Assembly (NCBI GenBank): GCA_911728435.2
Contig: OU452211.1
Location: 4,898,001 to 4,962,000, forward strand
Length of the DNA stretch: 64,000 nucleotides
Source: Apoderus coryli
Lineage: Eukaryota > Arthropoda > Insecta > Coleoptera > Attelabidae
Direction of reading: 5' to 3'
The first letter of the stretch is position 1. Every line of letters begins with the position of its first letter. The position numbers and the translations under genes are program-made. Shown here one piece after another: positions 1 through 13,400 of the stretch. Under the pieces are notes generated by a model, which made no database searches, was not told the origin of the DNA, and worked only from the letters and a program-made list of their open reading frames with translations.

Positions 1-398
1 TTTTCTTTGTTCTGAAGTCCATGGCCGTCCGTAAAATCCTGTAAAATTCAAATTATATTTACGACTAGAAAATACTTCATAATTGTTCTAATAGTTAAGG
101 AGAATGGCAGAGAAATACCTGAGTGGGTCTATCACACAATCCTCTAGCATGAACTTAATTTTAATTACATTTCCACCAGCTTTATGGAATTGGCTGTCTT
201 TTAGATTTTCTAATACATACACAAGAAATATTGCAAATGTAATACTAGCCACTAATATGCCAGTTTAAGTTGTCTGCAGCTACTCCTTTTAAACAATTCA
301 ACATCAAATTACTTACCTTCAATTACACCACAAAAAAAATTACCATTATTCGTATTCAAGGGTTCAGATATTGGTAGATTTGGTGATATTTCTGTCAT
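1..398 (-). CDS. N-terminal part of an unrecognised protein, runs off the left edge
   Basis: Three coding exons can be read on the minus strand: 317-398, 119-209 and 1-38. Exon 1 starts at the ATG at 398 and ends in a good donor (gtaagt) after 27 codons plus one base. Exon 2 follows a ...tattag acceptor, restores the frame and ends at a gtattt donor. Exon 3 follows a ...tttacag acceptor and stays open to the window edge. The phases agree across both junctions (1 then 2). The readable product is about 70 residues: a polar N-terminus (MTEISPNLPISEP), a segment containing GGNVIKIKFMLEDC, then a basic stretch (ILRTAMDFRTKK). I do not recognise the family. No signal peptide or membrane segment is visible in this part. 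The exons are too short for simple ORF calling, so the gene is easily missed. The ORF-level and splice evidence is direct; the existence of the gene is an inference. Confidence 0.6.
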
Positions 399-1133
399 TG
401 TTTCCGTAAAAGAATTACACTGAATAGAAATCTTCAGCTACGTTCAAAGAACCTAAATAAACTGTTTATAATAAATAATTATTCGCCAGAGATATTTAAC
501 AGTAAAAAAATAATTACTTGACGTAAACAAGGACACAAGACACAAGGCGAGAAATGTCAGTACTGTCATAAGTCATAATCATACGTCAGACTAGGGATTT
601 ACTTGCAAAGACATGAAACCATAGAGAATGACAAAAAGAAGACGCATTATTCGACCAGTATAGGTTTGTTCCAACACTTGACAGAACTGTTTGGTTATTA
701 AATATAGGGCCTGATGATGGATATTATATAATAAGGTTCCTATGATCAGGAGCGAAAACGAATACCATGATTTTATTGAACAATTTTTGTGGTTGGTCGG
801 TCGTAGGCTGCATTCAAGAACTAAGATGCAAAAAATAAATCTCCTTAGCACACGTTACTTAGACTAGAGCTTGACTAAGCACAGTAGCATAAACAATAAT
901 TATTTATAAATTGGAATAAATGTGACAACTGCGCTTTATGACGCTTAATTTTACCTAATTTTGCAGAGACCTGTAAAACGATTGCAGTTTCCATGATTAT
1001 TTGTTTTTTTTTAGAGTATCGTTTTAACAGGCGACGACAGATGGCACCACTCAAATTTTTCAAAAATAATTTCTCAATAAATAAGTATTAACGAGAAATA
1101 AGAATACTAGAGACTAAAATATTTTTAATTGAC
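399..1133. other. Intergenic spacer between the left-edge gene and SSRP1
   Basis: This is AT-rich sequence with only short ORFs of no recognisable content. It must hold the promoter and 5' UTR of the left-edge gene and whatever lies beyond the SSRP1 polyadenylation site. I see no TE remnant here. A short acagatggc string near 1031 also occurs in the SSRP1 intron repeat, but it is too short to interpret. Confidence 0.5.
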
Positions 1134-1139
1134 TTTATT
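1134..1139 (-). terminator. Polyadenylation signal AATAAA of SSRP1
   Basis: The plus-strand TTTATT reads AATAAA on the minus strand, 67 nt beyond the SSRP1 stop codon (1206-1208). This is the first canonical signal downstream of the gene and fits a short 3' UTR. Confidence 0.55.
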
Positions 1140-1205
1140 TAAAAAAATGAATGACAATATACATTAACAAAAACTAAACAGAACATACTTTCATAATTGA
1201 AAACT

Positions 1206-4200
1206 CTAATCGCTACCTTCAGCTTCACTTGAAGGAGGAGTACTTTCAATCTCCTCGTCTCCTTCACTTTCAGATTCTTTCTTCTTCTTTGATTTCTTAT
1301 CATCACTATCTTTACCCTTAACTTTTTTCTGATCTTTCTCATCATCACTTTCTTTCTTCCTTTTATCACCTTTCTTTGAAGCCGTCGCATCCTTTTCCTC
1401 ATCTGACCCATCAGTTTTTTTGTTAGATGACGATTTCTTTTTCTTTTTAGCATCACCATCATCCGAGCTACTGTCACTATCCTCGATGTATTCTTTACTT
1501 TTGAATCCACCAGCTGGCGTTGGCTCAGGCTTCTTAGTTGCAGAACTAGATGAAGATGATTTCTTAGTTGTCGATGATTTTTTCGAGGATGCAGTAGTAC
1601 TGCCTTCAGAAGCTTTATACTCTGCCATAGCTTTATTGTATTCTTCCTTTTCTTTAGCCGCTTTCTTCTCCCATTCGGATTTATCTTTGAGTTCCCGCCA
1701 CATTTCGCCACCCATTTTAGCTATTTCGGTAACTTTAATACCTGGATTGTCTTTTTTAATTTTCTCCCGAGTCTCATTCAACCACAACATAAACGCTGTA
1801 CTAGCACGTTTTGGTTTGTTTTCATCTCTATCTTTCTTTGAATGTCGTGGTTTTCTGGGTTTTTCCGATATGGTTTTGGTTTTTTTCTTTTCCTTTTTAG
1901 GTTTCTTCTCTTTCTTCTCACCACCTGAAAAGATTTTAAGAACTCATACATAAATAAGTTATTGATTAGTGTTTGGTAATTTTTAGTTGCAATAGGTGGC
2001 AACAGATGGCGCCTATTACATATTTCTATTACGTTGCTATGAGAAAGATATGTAAGTTGGCATTGGATTCAAAAAAAGTGTCTTCAGTAGGGTCTTAACT
2101 GATCCAAACTGTGGCGAATGATGACGTTAGGATATGATCTAATGATTATAATCCGCTTGTCAATTGATTGTGTCGCAACGTCAATTGGCAAATTTTCTGA
2201 CGCCACTTGAAGACCAAAAAATTTATAAAGAAACAAAAATAAGGTATTTTCATTTTAGACAGACTTTTTGAACTTTAAAAAATCGGTCTCGAAATTTATG
2301 TTACATAAAACGTATTAATTATGACAACAGATGGGTCTATTTACATATTTCTGTTACGTTATTATCTAAGTTGGCATATTTTTTAGTAGCGTGTCTTCTT
2401 AACTGATCCAAACTGTGGCAAATGATGACAATCCGCTTGTAAATTGGCAAATTTTCTGACCATCAAATTAATAAAGATTCAAGAATAAGACATTTTAGAC
2501 TTAAACTTTGGAGTTTTAAAAAATCAGTCTCCAAGTTTTGTTAAATAAAAAGTATAATTTTAATGAACCTATGGTCACGGTATTTTTTTTTTATTAGTGT
2601 TTAGTACTTTTAGTTGCCATAGGTGGCAACAGATGGCGCCTGTTACATATTTCTATTACGTTGCTATCATAAAGATATGTAAGTTGGCGTTGGAATTTAC
2701 AAAATTGTCTTCAGTAGGGTCTTAACTGATCCAAACTGTGGCGAATGATGAAGTTAGGATATGATCAAATGATTATAATCCGCTTGTCAATTGATTGTGT
2801 CGCAACGTCAATTGGCAAATTTTCAGACGCCACTTGAAGACCAACAAATTTATAAACAAACAAGAATTTAAAATATATTTTAGACTTATTTAAATCGCCA
2901 TCTTCCTCACGGGTCATTGTAGGTTGAACTCAAGTTTTGTTGAAATTTTATAATGATCCATTAGATTGAAATCTTACCAGATCCTCCTTCATCTTCCTCA
3001 CTGGAAGATGAACTAGCATTACTATCAAATTCTTCTGCGACATCACTCTCGTTATTCTTGCCTGGGTCGAAGTCTTCATCAGTACTTTCTTCATCACTAG
3101 GCTCATCATCATCGCGTTCTTGAGCCTCAGCCTTAACGCGCTCCAAATACGCGTCCGGAGCTGCCTCTTCGTCACTATTACCGAAATCGTCTTTGTATGA
3201 TGCTTTATCCTGTATGTAAAAATAACTAACCGTTTTAGACATCATCTACAAAAGTGGTATTGGTGAAATTCATGCTAGTTTTATTAAAAAAAACTTTAAA
3301 TTCGTGCAGAATATACTAGTAGTCATTGAAAAGTAAACTTTGTATCAAATTGCTTCAATTCTAGTTCGATTTTAAATCGTTTTTTTGGTACACTAATAAT
3401 ATCAGACTATTTTTTTTCGTAAACAATTGGATAAATTAAATTATTCTACAAGTCTATTTAAAATTTTACTCTAAAACAACAAGAATGTCATGCAGAAATT
3501 TTTACCTTAAACTAAATACCAGATGAGCATAAAAAGCAATAACATTTGTGTTATTTTAATTTTTCTTGAAATTTCAATATATAGGTATATATATAAACTA
3601 AACCTGATGGATTTTATATATTTTTGATCACAACACAGAAAACTAAGATTCAGTAAGATCTATCCATGAGGCTGCAGTGAAACCGGGGACTTTTGTCCAA
3701 CGGACGACATTTCTAAAAAAATGGTTGGGCTAAAAACATTGGGAAGTCAATACCATGTAACCATATGATATCGAGTAAATTGTATATGAAACTGTTCAGT
3801 TTGCTGAGTCGGACTCAGAGGAGAGCGTATACTTGAACTCGTCGCAGTGATAAGAACGACCTACTGCTTATTGTACATTGCATTATGCGGTTTTGACAGT
3901 AACAAATCTTTTAATACAGTCAGAATGGGGAGGTAAAATGTATCCCTGATGCTGTAACTATAATCGATAGTTCTACTGCTTTCCAAATATACTCCCAACT
4001 TGGATTCCACATATAACCATATTAACGAATGTTGAAATCGTCCAATGGCAAAAAACAGACTTTTAAGAAATGTTATTACCAGACACTTTCCCTTATTGAA
4101 TCAACCTCTCGACAATATTCGACGAACCAAGGTTATTAATAAATAGTAGAAACAGTACAAGAGCTGATTTAGGAACCTTGAGAAATTCCTGAAGTCATGG

Positions 4201-5925
4201 AACCCACCGTAAGAGACAAGTTAATTGTAGCTTTATGCAAGTTTTCATATAAATATTACTCAGTATACGATCATCTGAATTGATTTTTGGATAAACTATC
4301 AGCCTAAAAATCTGTTTGGAAATCTACTTACGCCTTTGCCTCTATTCTTGATATTCAACTTCTTCGATGTGATGAAATCATACAACTTCATATACTCCTC
4401 CTTCTCAATACTACTAAACGTATGCACGTTACCGGATTTCAGCTCAATTTCGAAATCAAATGAACGTGTACTGCCTCCACCTCTTGCGAAATTCACGGAT
4501 AAGATCTCTTCAAACCGAATATGAATTGGTGGCTTGTGAATGTACATAAATCCTCTTTCCAGTGGATATAAATAACCAGCGGCTGCTTTGAAGGAGCATC
4601 CAATAGCAGGAGTACCAGAATGGCTTAAAAGACAAATCAGTTGAATTTGTATTGCAAGTTTAATTCGTTTGATCCTGCTTACCCAATAAATCCTCCAGGA
4701 CCTGTTAATTTTCTGTTACTGATATTTTTCATAATTTTTCCTAAGACTTCATATGTAGCACCGGTCATGTCCTTGTCTAATTTGCCTTCATATTTCTCTT
4801 TCAATTCGTCTCTATAAACAAAAAAAAAAGAAGCATAGTTTAGATATAAGAGTTCGGTTAGTACATTTTCAACTTACTCTGTGAAAGGCAGTTCTAAAGT
4901 AGTATCGTCGTCTTTCTGGAATAACAGGACTAAAAAGTGGTACCGAGTTTGTCCTTGTTTGATTGGTGGATCCAAACTGACCACGAAAAACATTTGACGA
5001 CTATCTTTGTGTGGTAGAATAAACAGTCTTAACACTGTTGACATTGGTATTTTATAATCGAACGTTTTACCGTGCAATTGGAAGAAAGAATTGAATATTT
5101 TAATGTCGTACCGACCACTAAAAAAATATTGATTAGATACAAATAATCGTTTGCTATGTGATTTCTCACCGTGGTGTGAGACAGTGTATTTCTCTGAAGA
5201 TCGCAATAGCATCACCTGAAACGTTGATGACACTTGCTTTATTCATGATTTGTTGATGGAATGCTTCAACTGGGTCAACATCGCCTGCTAGTTCATTTGC
5301 TGGTATGAAAAATCGCATCTCCATTAGACTTACTGGTGCGTCATCGTTCTAAATAAATAAATAAAAACATCCGTAACCTTAAAATTATCCTAACCTCATT
5401 ACTTACTTGGTGAAATTCCATTGTAATTTCATTCTTTCCTGGTGTACATTGTGATACATGATTTAGTGGTATCTCAAATGCACTTTTGTCCCCAATATCG
5501 AAACTCAGCACTGACCCGTTAAACTTTGCAGTACCCCAGTTCCAACCTCTAACACTTAGTTCCTTTTCAAGCATATCTATTTTGTATGTGGTGGAGAAAA
5601 ACTTTGCAATTTTATCCTTATCACTCTCCTTAAAACCTACAAAACGATGCAATGGACCATTTTTCAGGAAAATACGAATACCCCAGGTGCCGGCAAAGTT
5701 CTGGAAATTTACAGCTTCGAAATCAGACGATGAAATTTGGTCGACTTTCCCTGTTTTACTATTTTTAAAAATTATGCTTTGATCCGTCATTTTTAGTTTT
5801 CCTGGTGTCTGAAATGGATTAATTAATACATTTTTTGATAACATGTTTCTAAATAATTATGCTCCATAACATACCATGGATCCTTTTATTTCAGCAGAAA
5901 TATCGGAATATTCTAAAAATTCCAT
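1206..5925 (-). CDS. SSRP1: FACT complex subunit SSRP1 (HMG-box histone chaperone)
   Basis: SSRP1 pairs with SPT16 to form FACT, which loosens and rebuilds nucleosomes during transcription and replication in the nucleus. There are eight exons: 5875-5925, 5808-5407, 5348-5170, 5117-4878, 4811-4683, 4623-4332, 3209-2978 and 1924-1206. Together they give 2244 nt, 747 aa plus a TAG stop, with every junction gt..ag and in phase. Domains in order: the N-terminal PH/SSRP1 recognition region (about 1-280, with KMTDQSIIFKN and GWNWGTAKFNGSVLSFD), a second PH/Rtt106-type domain (about 320-430, with IHIRFEEILSVNFARGG), an acidic Asp/Glu/Ser stretch (431-508), a basic linker, an HMG box (about 546-612, TAFMLWLNETREKIKKDNPG), and a mixed basic/acidic Ser-rich tail. 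The fly protein is of similar length. The start ATG at 5925 begins MEFLEYSDIS, as expected for the family. It appears intact and functional. Intron 7 carries a triplicated repeat. Confidence 0.97.
1960..2945. repeat. Three direct copies of a repeat filling SSRP1 intron 7
   Basis: The intron between SSRP1 exons 7 and 8 holds two long, closely matching copies (about 1964-2330 and 2592-2945) with a shorter, more diverged copy between them (about 2320-2585). All three contain the string cttaactgatccaaactgtg, a nearby gatgatg segment, an aatccgcttgt segment and caaattttc. The outer two also share ggcaacagatggcgcc and caattgattgtgtcgcaacg. I see no ORF, and no terminal repeats that would define a transposon. 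Confidence 0.8.
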
Positions 5926-7063
5926 CTTTGTTATATTCTTAAATTTTACTGAAAGGCTAGCAATAAATTACTCAGATTAATACTAAAACTATTAACAGCC
6001 AAATTAACTTAATAAACTAATAACTTGGAATACTTTTCTTGTTTTCAATTACACTGGGGGGCTGAGGGGAAACTGTAGTAAAGCAAGGTTGCCACAAACT
6101 CTTCGAGTAATTTCTCAAACTTTATTCATATGCAAACTTTTCTGCAACGTCAAAATTAAAATTGGTGATTAGTGATTATTTTTATGTTCTTAAAGTTGTT
6201 CGGACTTAATTAATATCAATATAATAATTTTATTCTCATTGATATAGCAAGTCTGCATTAATCTGCTTGCTAACTACGCTTATTGAAACCTTAGATGCTT
6301 TGTGCATAAATATTACAGATGTGAATAAAATAAGCGTGTATTGTGGTATTTATATTTTCCGCTAACATTTCTAAATCTAAAAGCGTTATGCAAGATTTCG
6401 GATTCTCCCATTGATACGAATGTCCTGTTTTAGAAATATTTGGACTCTTGGCAACTGTAATGTAACGTGTCAAATGTCAATATCAAAAAGAGAGGTAAAA
6501 ATTGCCAGCTTGACAGTAGCGAGCGCGGGCTTTAGAATGTTTGTTGTAAACGTCGTTTTACATAGCGATATATATTTAAAAAACTAGTCCCATCAATCAA
6601 TATCGATTCATATTAAGAAAATTATATAATAATTTAATTCAATACTATATGTATATCGTTATGTTGACATCTAAAATTTATATAATGCATGCATATGATT
6701 TAGCTAGCATCCTTATTTTATAAACAAAAATCAGTGCACTCAAAAATTATCGATAATTGACAGTGATGGTTCCCAACCAGATTTCCAAGGGCATGAGCTA
6801 AGAATCTACGGACGTTTCATTAGTTAAATGATTTTATTATTCTATATTAGATATATTAAATATATATATATATAGCAGATTTTCTATAATATAAGTTCTA
6901 TAAATTTTGTATACAATAGAAGAAAACAAACTTTGTCTATATTAATAGACATATCGGTAACTATCGATAAAATCGGATCTCAATTGTATATGGTATGTTC
7001 CTAAATGTGCAATTAGTCCGACGTTGCCGCTTTGTAAAAAAAAGAACATTTGTTTAAAACAAT
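5926..7063. other. SSRP1 upstream region and spacer
   Basis: AT-rich sequence with no supportable gene. It must contain the SSRP1 5' UTR and promoter and the distal 3' side of the corin-like gene. I cannot point to a convincing core promoter motif. A TA microsatellite lies near 6863-6873. Confidence 0.4.
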
Positions 7064-7069
7064 TTTATT
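7064..7069 (-). terminator. Candidate polyadenylation signal of the corin-like gene
   Basis: TTTATT on the plus strand reads AATAAA on the minus strand, about 370 nt beyond the stop codon at 7440-7442. Several AT-rich alternatives exist between here and the stop, so the assignment is weak. Confidence 0.25.
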
Positions 7070-7439
7070 AATAAAATATTTTAATACAAAATATAACAGT
7101 GGCAGGTAACTAAATTTACTTATAAGACTAAATTTAAGTAAAATAATTCTATACATTAACCTAAAAAATAAATTAATTTGACTTCAATGTTGGGTCTCAA
7201 TATTTTAGCAAAGATTAATGTACATTAATATTAATCTTTGATTTTAGTGATGTTTATTTGATATAGTATTCCGATAAAATTACTTAATCGTTGTTGATAT
7301 ATACAGAATTGGCAGAACAAATTGAAATCTTAATCTAGTATCAAATAATATAGACGCTATTGGCACCAAATAAATAAATATTTGTATGTAATTTTACAAA
7401 AAAAAAAAACAGTACCTATGAAAAATTAATGTAATTATT

Positions 7440-10400
7440 TCAGGTCGCATTATTATTGTCATAAATTGTATCGTGTATCCATTTTACGTTCGACATAATT
7501 TTATCGTATTGCCTGGGTCGTTCCATGCCATTTTTCGCACATGCTATTCGCCAGTTCGTAATGCCAATTAGTGTCCATTTTGAATTGTTTGACAGTTGAC
7601 ATACCATTGGACTGCCAGCAAATTCTTCTTCCTAGATAAATTAAAATAAAAAACGCACAATTTTAGCTAAAGCTAGTAAGTTACTTTCAAATTGTGTACT
7701 AATAAATTATCTAAACAACAAAAAAACTTACATTACAGTCATTTTTTCCATAATAAGTCTCAGTGCATATACTGTTGATGTTTGAAATGCTGACATTATC
7801 GCATTTCTGCATTTCCGCGACCTTAACTTGCACGCGTTGCAATTGATCCCTATTTCTAGCCCATCCTAGTGCATTACATTGATCTGCACTTGTCAGAATG
7901 ACGTTGGCATGGGGTAAACAAATCGGACGGACAAAGTCATTAAAAACCAATGGTTGATCGAGTTTGATCAGAGCTATATTGCTGCCTTCAACTGGAGATT
8001 TTACCTGCAAAATAAAACCCGCTATTTTAATCATTTTATTTATTTATTTAGATGTTACTTAAAAATTTAAAACTATTACCATGCCCACTATTCGCCTCTC
8101 TTGTTCCCATGGCGCTGATGATGTGAGTCTCACAGTACCAAAACGAGCAGTCCACTCAGCTTTTGGTTGGCCTTGAAAACATGATGTAGTAGTTACCAAC
8201 CAATCCGCCGAAACCAGCGTTGCATCACAAATGTGAACGTCTTCCTTATAGAGAGCAGCATGCCAAGGCCAGTCACCGTGAATAGCCATTTTTGCTAAAG
8301 GTTTCGGCATCAGACGGTTGTAATTATTTTGTAGTCCACAGTCTGAAAACGACAGACTCTCTCACATAATAAGGAAATATAATATGTGTCGATTGTGTAG
8401 TTGTGCATCTTATATTATCGAAGAGAAACAATTTGGAAGCATTGAATCTGTACTTGACATTGAAAATAGTGCTTTATCCGAACATTTCATTTAGAGAATA
8501 ACTGTTTTTTGGTTTTGATAATTCGTTTTTCTTCAAGATTTTCTCATATAAGCGTCATCCACATTTGCCACGTAAGTTGAACGATATATCGGTGGATTAT
8601 ATATCGACTCTTTTGATATATCGGACGTAAAACATCGATGCAAAATGTATATAACTGTCAAGAAAATTATCGATATTTTGGATATATCGTGGGATCTCTA
8701 GTATGATAATCAAGCCAGAGAAGAAGAAGAAGACATATTCTGGATCTTCTGTGATAAAACAAAAAACGAAAAAACAACATAACCTTAAAGTTTGTTGGTA
8801 AAAATTAATTAGATTTTTTTAGTAATAACTTTTTGGTTTTATGGTTTTATCGCCTGAGGATATATATAACCATGGAGAGAATTAGCTGCAAAAAACACAA
8901 ATACAGAACAAGAAAAATCTTATTTTATTATATGCAGATACAGAGATTCATTTACAAAAATGTAAGCGAACCCCTGTTAAGGTGGTGCGGCGGCAAGTAA
9001 GAAGTAAGACAAGAGACATGTACAAATAAAGCGAGGTTTGCAATTTTTTCACTTTTTTATTAGTTAGCGACGAAAATGTGGATTATTATTGATACTTACC
9101 AAATTCCGTACATGAGACCTTAAGCACTTGTTTGGAAGGACATTTCGATCTAACAAACGTAATATCAGCGGCTCCAGGGTCTTTCATTTTAACATAAGAT
9201 ACATTTGCTTCTATGTCTTTCTCAATTTGAACTGTTAACACATTTCTGAAAAGTAGGTAGTAGTAAAGTTAGTTTTATTGTTTCCTTATGTACAAATCTG
9301 TAAATCAAGCAATGAGATAAATCTGGTGATATGGTGTTTCAAGGAGAGTAGCTCGAGCTGATGCTGGCTTGCGATTGAACAAGCAGTTGGCTCAAAAATG
9401 ACAATCTTGAACAGTTCTTCATTATTTGCGGTCTTAAAATCATAAGACAATGAATCACAATAATATACTAACCTGTATGTCAAGCTGTTGCACAAAGACG
9501 TAGCAACAGATCTTAGGACTGCCTGGCTAGAATTTGTTGAAAGTGTTCTGTTAATATTCTCCGTACATAGCTTGCCCATATCACCTTTTTCATTAAATAT
9601 CACATAACCTTCTGGATTGTATCGTGTTACATGAGAAGTTGTAACTGCAACCTTCTGTAGTTGCGCAACATTTGAGGCTAAACTTACTGAAAGCAAAATA
9701 AATAAAGGTGATCTTAATTGCTTTATATTAAAATTAGGAATTGGAATACTTACGACAAGCTCTTTCATCGCTTCCATCTGGACAATCTTGCTTACCATCG
9801 CAGCGTTTGTTCCGAGGAATACAAATTCGTGTTGTACCACAATGTAAATGACTTTTATCGCAATAGCTACAAGATTTCTCATCAGATAAATCTTGACAGT
9901 CAAGGATACCATCGCAGATTCGTGGCGATAATGCTCTAGCTTGAAGATCCTCTACGCAACCTTAAAATTAAATTATACTAAGGTGGTCTCAGTGTTTACA
10001 AAAAAGCTTACCTGGGTTTGTTAGACACGTTCCTTGGCCTGTATATTCAGGAAACCGATTGCAATCTAAAAATTCTTTAAATTTGTCCGATAATCTGCTA
10101 CCACAACCTGCAATGAAATCTCTACAAAAGTTCCTGCAAGGCAGTATCATGTCATCTCCAGTGTCGTTCTTTGTACATTTAGGTTGTAGCACTTGACACA
10201 CAAAATCATAGGCGTATCGGTAACATTCTGCATCAACCAATTCTCTAGAAATAAAAATAAATTAAAAAACGAATACATTTATATGTAGGACTACTAGAAG
10301 TTTATTTATGGTTTCTTCAATTCCAGTCTGAGTAGGTAGGATTGATATTTTATCAAACATCTCTACCCACAAATCAAGGCCTGTTTGAACACTAGTCTAA

Positions 10401-13400
10401 TAAGAAATAGTTCGCAGGCTAGTATTGAAACCAGATCTAAATAATTCTGCGTCATCTCACGACTATACACCTCATTTACAAGCGATAATCAGGGACGTCA
10501 AGTTTTGTTTTTGCTAGAGGATCTTACCTGAAAGATATAACATCCTCTCTAACATCTTTGATACTTCTGTGTTCCAAAATATTCGGATAACTCGTCACAT
10601 TATAGTTCAAGTTATTACAATACTTCAACTGAATGGGTACACATTTTCGTGCAGGTTCGATTCTCTGAGTCGGAGCTAATGTTTCTAAAGTTGTAGCTAG
10701 AGTCGTTGCAATTTGTGGTAGTACATCGCTTGATCTTACTTCCAAACTTTTTGAGTCAATCGTTAGATTACGGAAAAATAGAGATTCTTCTACTGAAATC
10801 TCATCTGCTAATATTTCTTCTAAATTATCTGCTTTAATATTTATGTATGTTGGATCTATGCGAATTATGAAATGGATTATCAAATCCTTGCCTTCAGTTC
10901 TAAAAGATTTTAAATTTTATTAAATTCTTTCACGGGGTTCTCTATTGGGAATGAATAAGTCTTACCCGTCTAAAGCCAGTACTTCACTACCGACATAACC
11001 GTGTCCAATAGGGCTGCGCTTAAACAATAAATTCAGTCTTTCTCTGTAGTCTCTTGAAATGTCTTTGAATTGTTTTGTATTTGGATCGGCCATTTCAGGT
11101 GAGAACGTGTCACCTTCGATTACTTTGAATGTCGCTCGGTACATTTGTTCATTAGGGTATTGTGGCAAGAAATATGTATCTGAAATGCAAGAAATAGGTA
11201 CCTACTTATTATAAATTCCTGTAGATGATTGTAGATGCCCACATGGATAGATTAGCTCAACGTATTTTAATAAATAATAAAACGTTATAGCTCTAAACTT
11301 CAACGAAAACAGGGTTACGTTAGGGTAGAGATTCTGAACCATTGTAGCCGCTGCTACATGTGATTGTGAATTGATTTACAACACGTGTTTCGCTAGGATT
11401 ACGCATGCTAAGCTTAAACAGATTGGTTAATTTTACTTATATTTCACTTAAATTATAGTCAATTAATTATCACAAAGTAATTTGCAAAATCCACTCAAGT
11501 CTCTTACTTTTACAGTTATATTATAGCGTAACTGTAATGTTTATTGAAATTTCTTTGCCTAACATTAAAATAAAAGAAATAGTAATAACTTTTCAATTAA
11601 TTGAAATGCAATCACATAATTATTGTAATAATATAAACAAACATGAAATAAAAACCTGTTGCAATGTGTTATATATAAGTAATGAATTCATACATCTTGT
11701 TGGACTTGAGTTAAAATAAATCGAGTTTTTCTAATAAATAGGTATAATTTATTTATCTAATATAATATAATAGACCCATATCATAACAATTTGTCACTGA
11801 CCTGAAGATATAGTACTGTACTGAATCTGAATCCTGGACGTCCAAGAATAGGTCATATTACGTCTGACAATATTGAGTCAATAATAACCTAAAAGGAGGG
11901 TAACCGAGATTTAAAAGTAATTTTCGAGGGCTCCGTAAACAGTCGAGGATTACTAAATACTTAATGACTGACTTATTTCGCTATTTGAGGGTTTATCTTG
12001 GTCCTCTGACTTAATAGCACTCGATTTATTTTTATGGGGCTATTTAAGATCTATTATGCCGATCATCCAGATAGAATTGAGGTGCTCAAGGTCCAAACTA
12101 AGTTACAAATGTTCTGAGCATTTAAATCTATTATGGGTATCAAAATGCAGTGCAATAAGTGATTCAAAAAAGCTCCTAAGAAACTCTCAGATCGGAGTAA
12201 ACTAGACAAATCAGTTCAGCGATTGGCTAGTCTGGATATAGCTGAGGCAAAGCTACTCTGAGTATAATTGATATGGTGAACGTTTCATAAAATATCAACC
12301 AGAGGATGACTAATGCTATTTAAGCTTTTTTTTCCTGCGTCCCCCCAGAGTGCTCATCCAGCAACCAGCAACGTGCTCTGTTGCACGTGGCAACTTCACT
12401 CCAACCAAAAATTATTTTTATATAAGAAAGATAAAGTCGAAACTTTTGACTCTTGCTTTTGATTGTGTTGACCATGAAATGCTTTCGTGGAATGTGCAGA
12501 TTTGTTGATTCAATTTTATCTGTCAGGTAAAAGTTGGTGGGGAAAGGTCGGAGACAGTTCCTGTTAGATACGGTATACCCCAGTGTTCTATCTTAGGCCC
12601 TATACTGTTTTTAATCTATATAAATGATTGTTCATGTTAGTTGACAAGAGCGTCTTGCTTGCTGCTGTGGGTGGCACGGTTTGTTTGCTGATATTTCATT
12701 TAGACGATCGTTTAAGTTTGACTCCCAGGCTTTCTATAGGGCTACCAGGTGTCCTTATATCTGCTGAAACTCCAGAATGTACGTCAATCTCCACAGTGTC
12801 AAAACCTCTGAACGTATAATATTTTAATAATCAGTCAATTACCTAAATCAAGATCTTTTTGTTATAACATGACTATCCGTTACTTATTTATTATAATTTT
12901 TTAATTTTTCGTTTTATAATAAATTAGAACGTCAATGGAATGAAAAAATATTTGTCTTGTACACACAACAATTAAATTGTTGAAAGTTTTTTTTAGCTCG
13001 TGGCCTTGTTATTGGAGCACACCTTTTGTAACAAATTGTTTTATTTCTGGTCTATGTGACAGGTTGTAATACAATTCCTATTATTTGTTTGTTGTTAATA
13101 ATAGTATAGTATTTTGATATCAAATAAATAATACACATTTATATATATATACAGGTGGTTCGTGTGACAATCATTATCAAATAACTCTCAGATATCAATT
13201 AGTGTAGATTGCTTTCTAAATTTCAAAGTTATGAAAAACTTCAAAAACAAATTACTAATGTAACTGCGACATGAATAAGAACGTAATACTTACATCCTAC
13301 ATATACTGCAGCACCTGCTAACAGTAAAAAAGTCAGAAATAAGGCTATGATACAGCATCCACAACGAGTCTGTGATGTCAGTTTTTTCCTTGTGAATCTG

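Noticed and set aside
1139..1711. Minus-strand frame rich in Arg, Lys and Leu
   Set aside because: Out-of-frame reading of the same SSRP1 last exon; the true frame is fixed by the HMG box.
1420..1953. Plus-strand open frame of 177 codons rich in Ser, Phe and Leu
   Set aside because: It is the antisense shadow of the charged Lys/Glu/Ser-rich tail and HMG box of SSRP1.
2948..3175. Second minus-strand frame over SSRP1 exon 7
   Set aside because: Shadow of the acidic exon, which is in frame with exons 6 and 8.
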